DNA of 64,000 nt from Haliea sp. (GTDB lineage: Bacteria; Pseudomonadota; Gammaproteobacteria; Pseudomonadales; Halieaceae): NCBI GenBank assembly GCA_002862465.1, contig PKDD01000137.1, positions 18,155 to 82,154 of the forward strand, read 5' to 3'. The notes under the pieces are model-generated. The model was not told the origin of the DNA. It saw only the letters and a list, made by a program, of their open reading frames with translations, and did no database searches. Below are positions 61,207 through 64,000 of this stretch, piece by piece (within the stretch, counting starts at the first letter, position 1; every line of letters starts with the position of its first letter). The translations under genes and the position numbers were made by a program.

Positions 61207-63147
61207 CTAAGTTTTAAATTGATAATCAGCGCTGTTGACTTCCTTGGTCCAGCGCCACATGTCAAGAATCTTCCAGGGCCACAACAGGGTAACCTTGCCT
61301 TCAGCATTTTGATAAAAACTGGTTTTAATAGAATCATGCTCCCACACTAACCGCGCATGTAATTCTCGAAAGCGCCTCTGGTAATCCTCGTGCACATCTG
61401 CCTTGCACTCAATGGACTCATGTTTTGACTGCATTAGCGTCTTGAGACACGCCATAATGTACCGGATCTGGCACTCGCCATTGAAAATCAGACTACCCCC
61501 AAACGCGAGGTTAGTTCCGGGACCATACATGCAGTAGAAATTGGGGAATTCAGAAACTGTTATTCCAAGGTACGCCGAGGGTTCAATGCCCCACTTATCC
61601 GATAGCAATTTCCCTCCCCTGCCTTTAATTTCCATCGGCCATAAAAACCTGTCGGTCTCGAAACCAGTAGCATAAATGACAATATCTGCGGGATAAAAGG
61701 TGCCATCACTCGCCGTGACACCGCCAGCACTGACGCTCTCCACTCCTTGAGTGACCAGACCGACATTGCTACGTTTCAATGCTGAGAGCCAACTGCCGTT
61801 GTCCTGTAATGTGCGTTTACCCATCGGAGCATAGTCCGGCGTCACCTTTTTCAACAGTTCCTCGTCATCACCGACCTGCCCTTTAATATGATCAAAAAAC
61901 ATCTGGTATACAAAATCGTTCATCTCATTGATAGAGCGCTCCTGATGCGGCCATTCGGGATCAACAAAAACCGTGTCATAGGCACCATCACAGGCAGGCC
62001 AAAAAATCAGGAAGCGGAACCAGCGAGTGTAGAAAGGCAAGTTTTGCAAACACCATTTCTTACCCTGTGGCACCTCTTGATGATAGATCGGATTCTCGAA
62101 CATCCACGGCGCTGAACGTTGAAATATCGTCAGTTCTCCAACATCACTGGCAATCGTTGGGACTAATTGAAAAGCACTGGCCCCAGAGCCTACTACCACT
62201 ACCTGCTTACCACTACAATCAATACTGTCGTCCCAGTCCGCAGAATGGCACCACTGCCCCGCAAAGGAATTCACGCCTGGAATATCTGGCAATACTGGAC
62301 GATTTAATTGACCAACCGCACTGATGATAGAGTTCGCAACGTACTGGGCTTTAACACCATCCGCGTCGATAGTACTGACCGTCCACTCATTATTTACCTC
62401 ATCGAACACAGCACCGCTGACTTCTGTGTTGAATCGAAAATGCTTCTCCAACTGGTGGTGATTTACGACGCCTTCGAAATACTGCTGTAACTCCTTTTGC
62501 TGCGAGAAATATTGCGTCCAGTGATGTGCTGGCTCGAAAGAGTAGCTGTACAGGTGATTGCCGACATCAACGCGCGCGCCTGGGTAACGATTTTCAAACC
62601 AGGTACCACCCACCGCCGCATTTTTCTCGATAACAACAAAGGGAATGCCTGCCTCCTGAAGTCGATAGGCTGCTAACACGCCCGACATACCCCCGCCGAT
62701 GACCAGAACTTTATGCTGCGCTCGCGCCCCTGCGGAAACTTCATCACTGCAGACATCACTGCGCTGGTCTATGCCGTCAAGTTCCATTTCCTCCAGCATC
62801 ATGGGTACATAGTCTTCGGGCACATCGCCTGCCACGATGAAATTCATCATACGATGAATGGTATCCCTAGAAGGCGCGGCCGGCAGTTTGCAACCGCTAT
62901 CACGAAAGTCCTTGATGACGTCAAGCGCCTGAGTCCGCACCGCCGCCTTGTCATCTTCGGACATATAACCTTGATACTCGTTAATAAAGACGCCTGCAGG
63001 TCGGATAGTGCCGTCGAGGAGGCTTGCATCGCCACTCATGTGAACCATGCTCATCATCAGCGTAGGAATACTCGCGTTCTCCAACGCGCGAGCAATTAAG
63101 GCATTATCCTCGGGAATAGAAAAATTGGTCTGTGCAGTGCCTGACAT
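61207..63147 (-). CDS. flavin-containing monooxygenase, type I Baeyer-Villiger (BVMO) class
   Basis: FAD motif VLVIGGGMSGVLAAYRLQEAGIPFVVIEKNAAVGGTWFENRYPGARVD; BVMO fingerprint FAGQWCHSADWD (FxGxxxHxxxW[PD]); NADPH motif VVVVGSGASAFQL. Start at ATG 63147 has GGAG upstream. Confidence 0.93.
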   Translation of the reverse strand: MSGTAQTNFSIPEDNALIARALENASIPTLMMSMVHMSGDASLLDGTIRPAGVFINEYQGYMSEDDKAAVRTQALDVIKDFRDSGCKLPAAPSRDTIHRMMNFIVAGDVPEDYVPMMLEEMELDGIDQRSDVCSDEVSAGARAQHKVLVIGGGMSGVLAAYRLQEAGIPFVVIEKNAAVGGTWFENRYPGARVDVGNHLYSYSFEPAHHWTQYFSQQKELQQYFEGVVNHHQLEKHFRFNTEVSGAVFDEVNNEWTVSTIDADGVKAQYVANSIISAVGQLNRPVLPDIPGVNSFAGQWCHSADWDDSIDCSGKQVVVVGSGASAFQLVPTIASDVGELTIFQRSAPWMFENPIYHQEVPQGKKWCLQNLPFYTRWFRFLIFWPACDGAYDTVFVDPEWPHQERSINEMNDFVYQMFFDHIKGQVGDDEELLKKVTPDYAPMGKRTLQDNGSWLSALKRSNVGLVTQGVESVSAGGVTASDGTFYPADIVIYATGFETDRFLWPMEIKGRGGKLLSDKWGIEPSAYLGITVSEFPNFYCMYGPGTNLAFGGSLIFNGECQIRYIMACLKTLMQSKHESIECKADVHEDYQRRFRELHARLVWEHDSIKTSFYQNAEGKVTLLWPWKILDMWRWTKEVNSADYQFKT

Positions 63148-63185
63148 TACGAGAAACTCCTGATGTACTATTTTCGGCAACGACC

Positions 63186-64000
63186 CTACAGATCGACCGG
63201 TGGAGCAAAGGTCGGATTACGGGCCACGCGAATATCGTCCAGCCGAGTATGTGCAGTCTCTCGCCAAGCCTCCTCAGACAGTAAGTAAAAACGCTCCGCA
63301 ACGATGCCATCAAACACACGTTGCGCCATCACTTCCGGGCCAATCCCCACTGCAACACTCTCAGCAATTGCCTCGGACACCATCGTCCGCGCTTCAGACT
63401 CAACAATATCCCCGTCTCGGCTATAGGCGTCAGGTCGATTTCGTTCTGACGTGCCTATGCCTGTTTTAATCATCTCCGGACACAAAACAGAAACTTTCAC
63501 ATTGGGCACATGAAACGCCAGTTCATGATAAAGCGACTCACTCAGGCCTAAGACAGCATGTTTGGTCATATGATAAATGCCGGAGTACGGCATGGCAGTC
63601 AACGCCGCCATGGACGCCGTGTTAATAATATGGCACTCGCTATTCTGGGCTGCCATGATGGGCACGAACGTACGTATGCCGTGAATAACACCCCAAACGT
63701 TGACATCGAGTTGCCATGCGAAATCAGCGACGCTCTCCTCCCACAGCAGGCCGCCGGCAAAAACGCCAGCATTATTGCAAGCAATATGAATGGCACCAAA
63801 CTCGGCGATAGCGGCATCGGCGAGACGTTGTACATCTTCTGCCTTGGAAACATCAGTCATGATACCGATACAACGACCACCAGCCGCACAAAGATCAGCG
63901 ACAGCTGCATCCAACGCTTTTTGTTCAATGTCGGCGAGCACCACATTCATCCCCTTCTCGAGAAATAATGCGCCCATTGCTCGCCCAATGCCACTTGCAC
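63186..64000 (-). CDS. short-chain dehydrogenase/reductase (5' end outside window)
   Basis: Frame stays open past the ATG at 63977; the right edge reads ...ASGIGRAMGALFLEKGMNVVLADIE. HIACNNAGVF and YHMTKHAVLGLSE are present. Confidence 0.93.
   Translation of the reverse strand, partial: ASGIGRAMGALFLEKGMNVVLADIEQKALDAAVADLCAAGGRCIGIMTDVSKAEDVQRLADAAIAEFGAIHIACNNAGVFAGGLLWEESVADFAWQLDVNVWGVIHGIRTFVPIMAAQNSECHIINTASMAALTAMPYSGIYHMTKHAVLGLSESLYHELAFHVPNVKVSVLCPEMIKTGIGTSERNRPDAYSRDGDIVESEARTMVSEAIAESVAVGIGPEVMAQRVFDGIVAERFYLLSEEAWRETAHTRLDDIRVARNPTFAPPVDL

Noticed and set aside
1-64000. CRISPR arrays, tRNA/rRNA genes, transposases, prophage or toxin-antitoxin genes
   Set aside because: None recognised while reading; the only tandem repeat array is the coding QDQ tract, which lacks unique spacers. 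A tRNAscan or ISfinder search was not possible here.

Overview
The window is a 64-kb chromosomal segment that looks like a marine-type gammaproteobacterium. This is inferred from gene content and order (pepA-holC-valS, yeaC/DUF2797/pepN, glcDEF, moxR-bat), not from any search. Housekeeping blocks alternate with catabolic and accessory genes. These include a secreted AA10 chitin-type LPMO, a trypsin-like protease, TrhO and BolA, a two-component system, three cold-shock-domain genes (one with an N-terminal membrane hairpin), and a WS/DGAT acyltransferase with a long basic tail. Further genes are tatD, rapA, two P450s (one clearly CYP153-like), prpE, glcDEF, rmf, a MoxR/Bat operon with a long QDQ tandem repeat, pepN, glpG, nadK and a WYL regulator of the CapW/BrxR type. 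The right end holds a DmdA-like/MetY-like/aldehyde dehydrogenase cluster, then a glpK/ALDH/acyl-CoA dehydrogenase/SDR/Baeyer-Villiger monooxygenase region. No tRNA, rRNA, CRISPR array or intact insertion sequence was recognised. The most interesting item is the compact DmdA-like + O-acetylhomoserine sulfhydrylase-like cluster, which suggests direct routing of DMSP-derived methanethiol to methionine. Others are the TM-anchored cold-shock protein, the glcD start with no canonical codon, and the QDQ minisatellite. All functional calls come from reading the translations and recalling family motifs. No database search was run.
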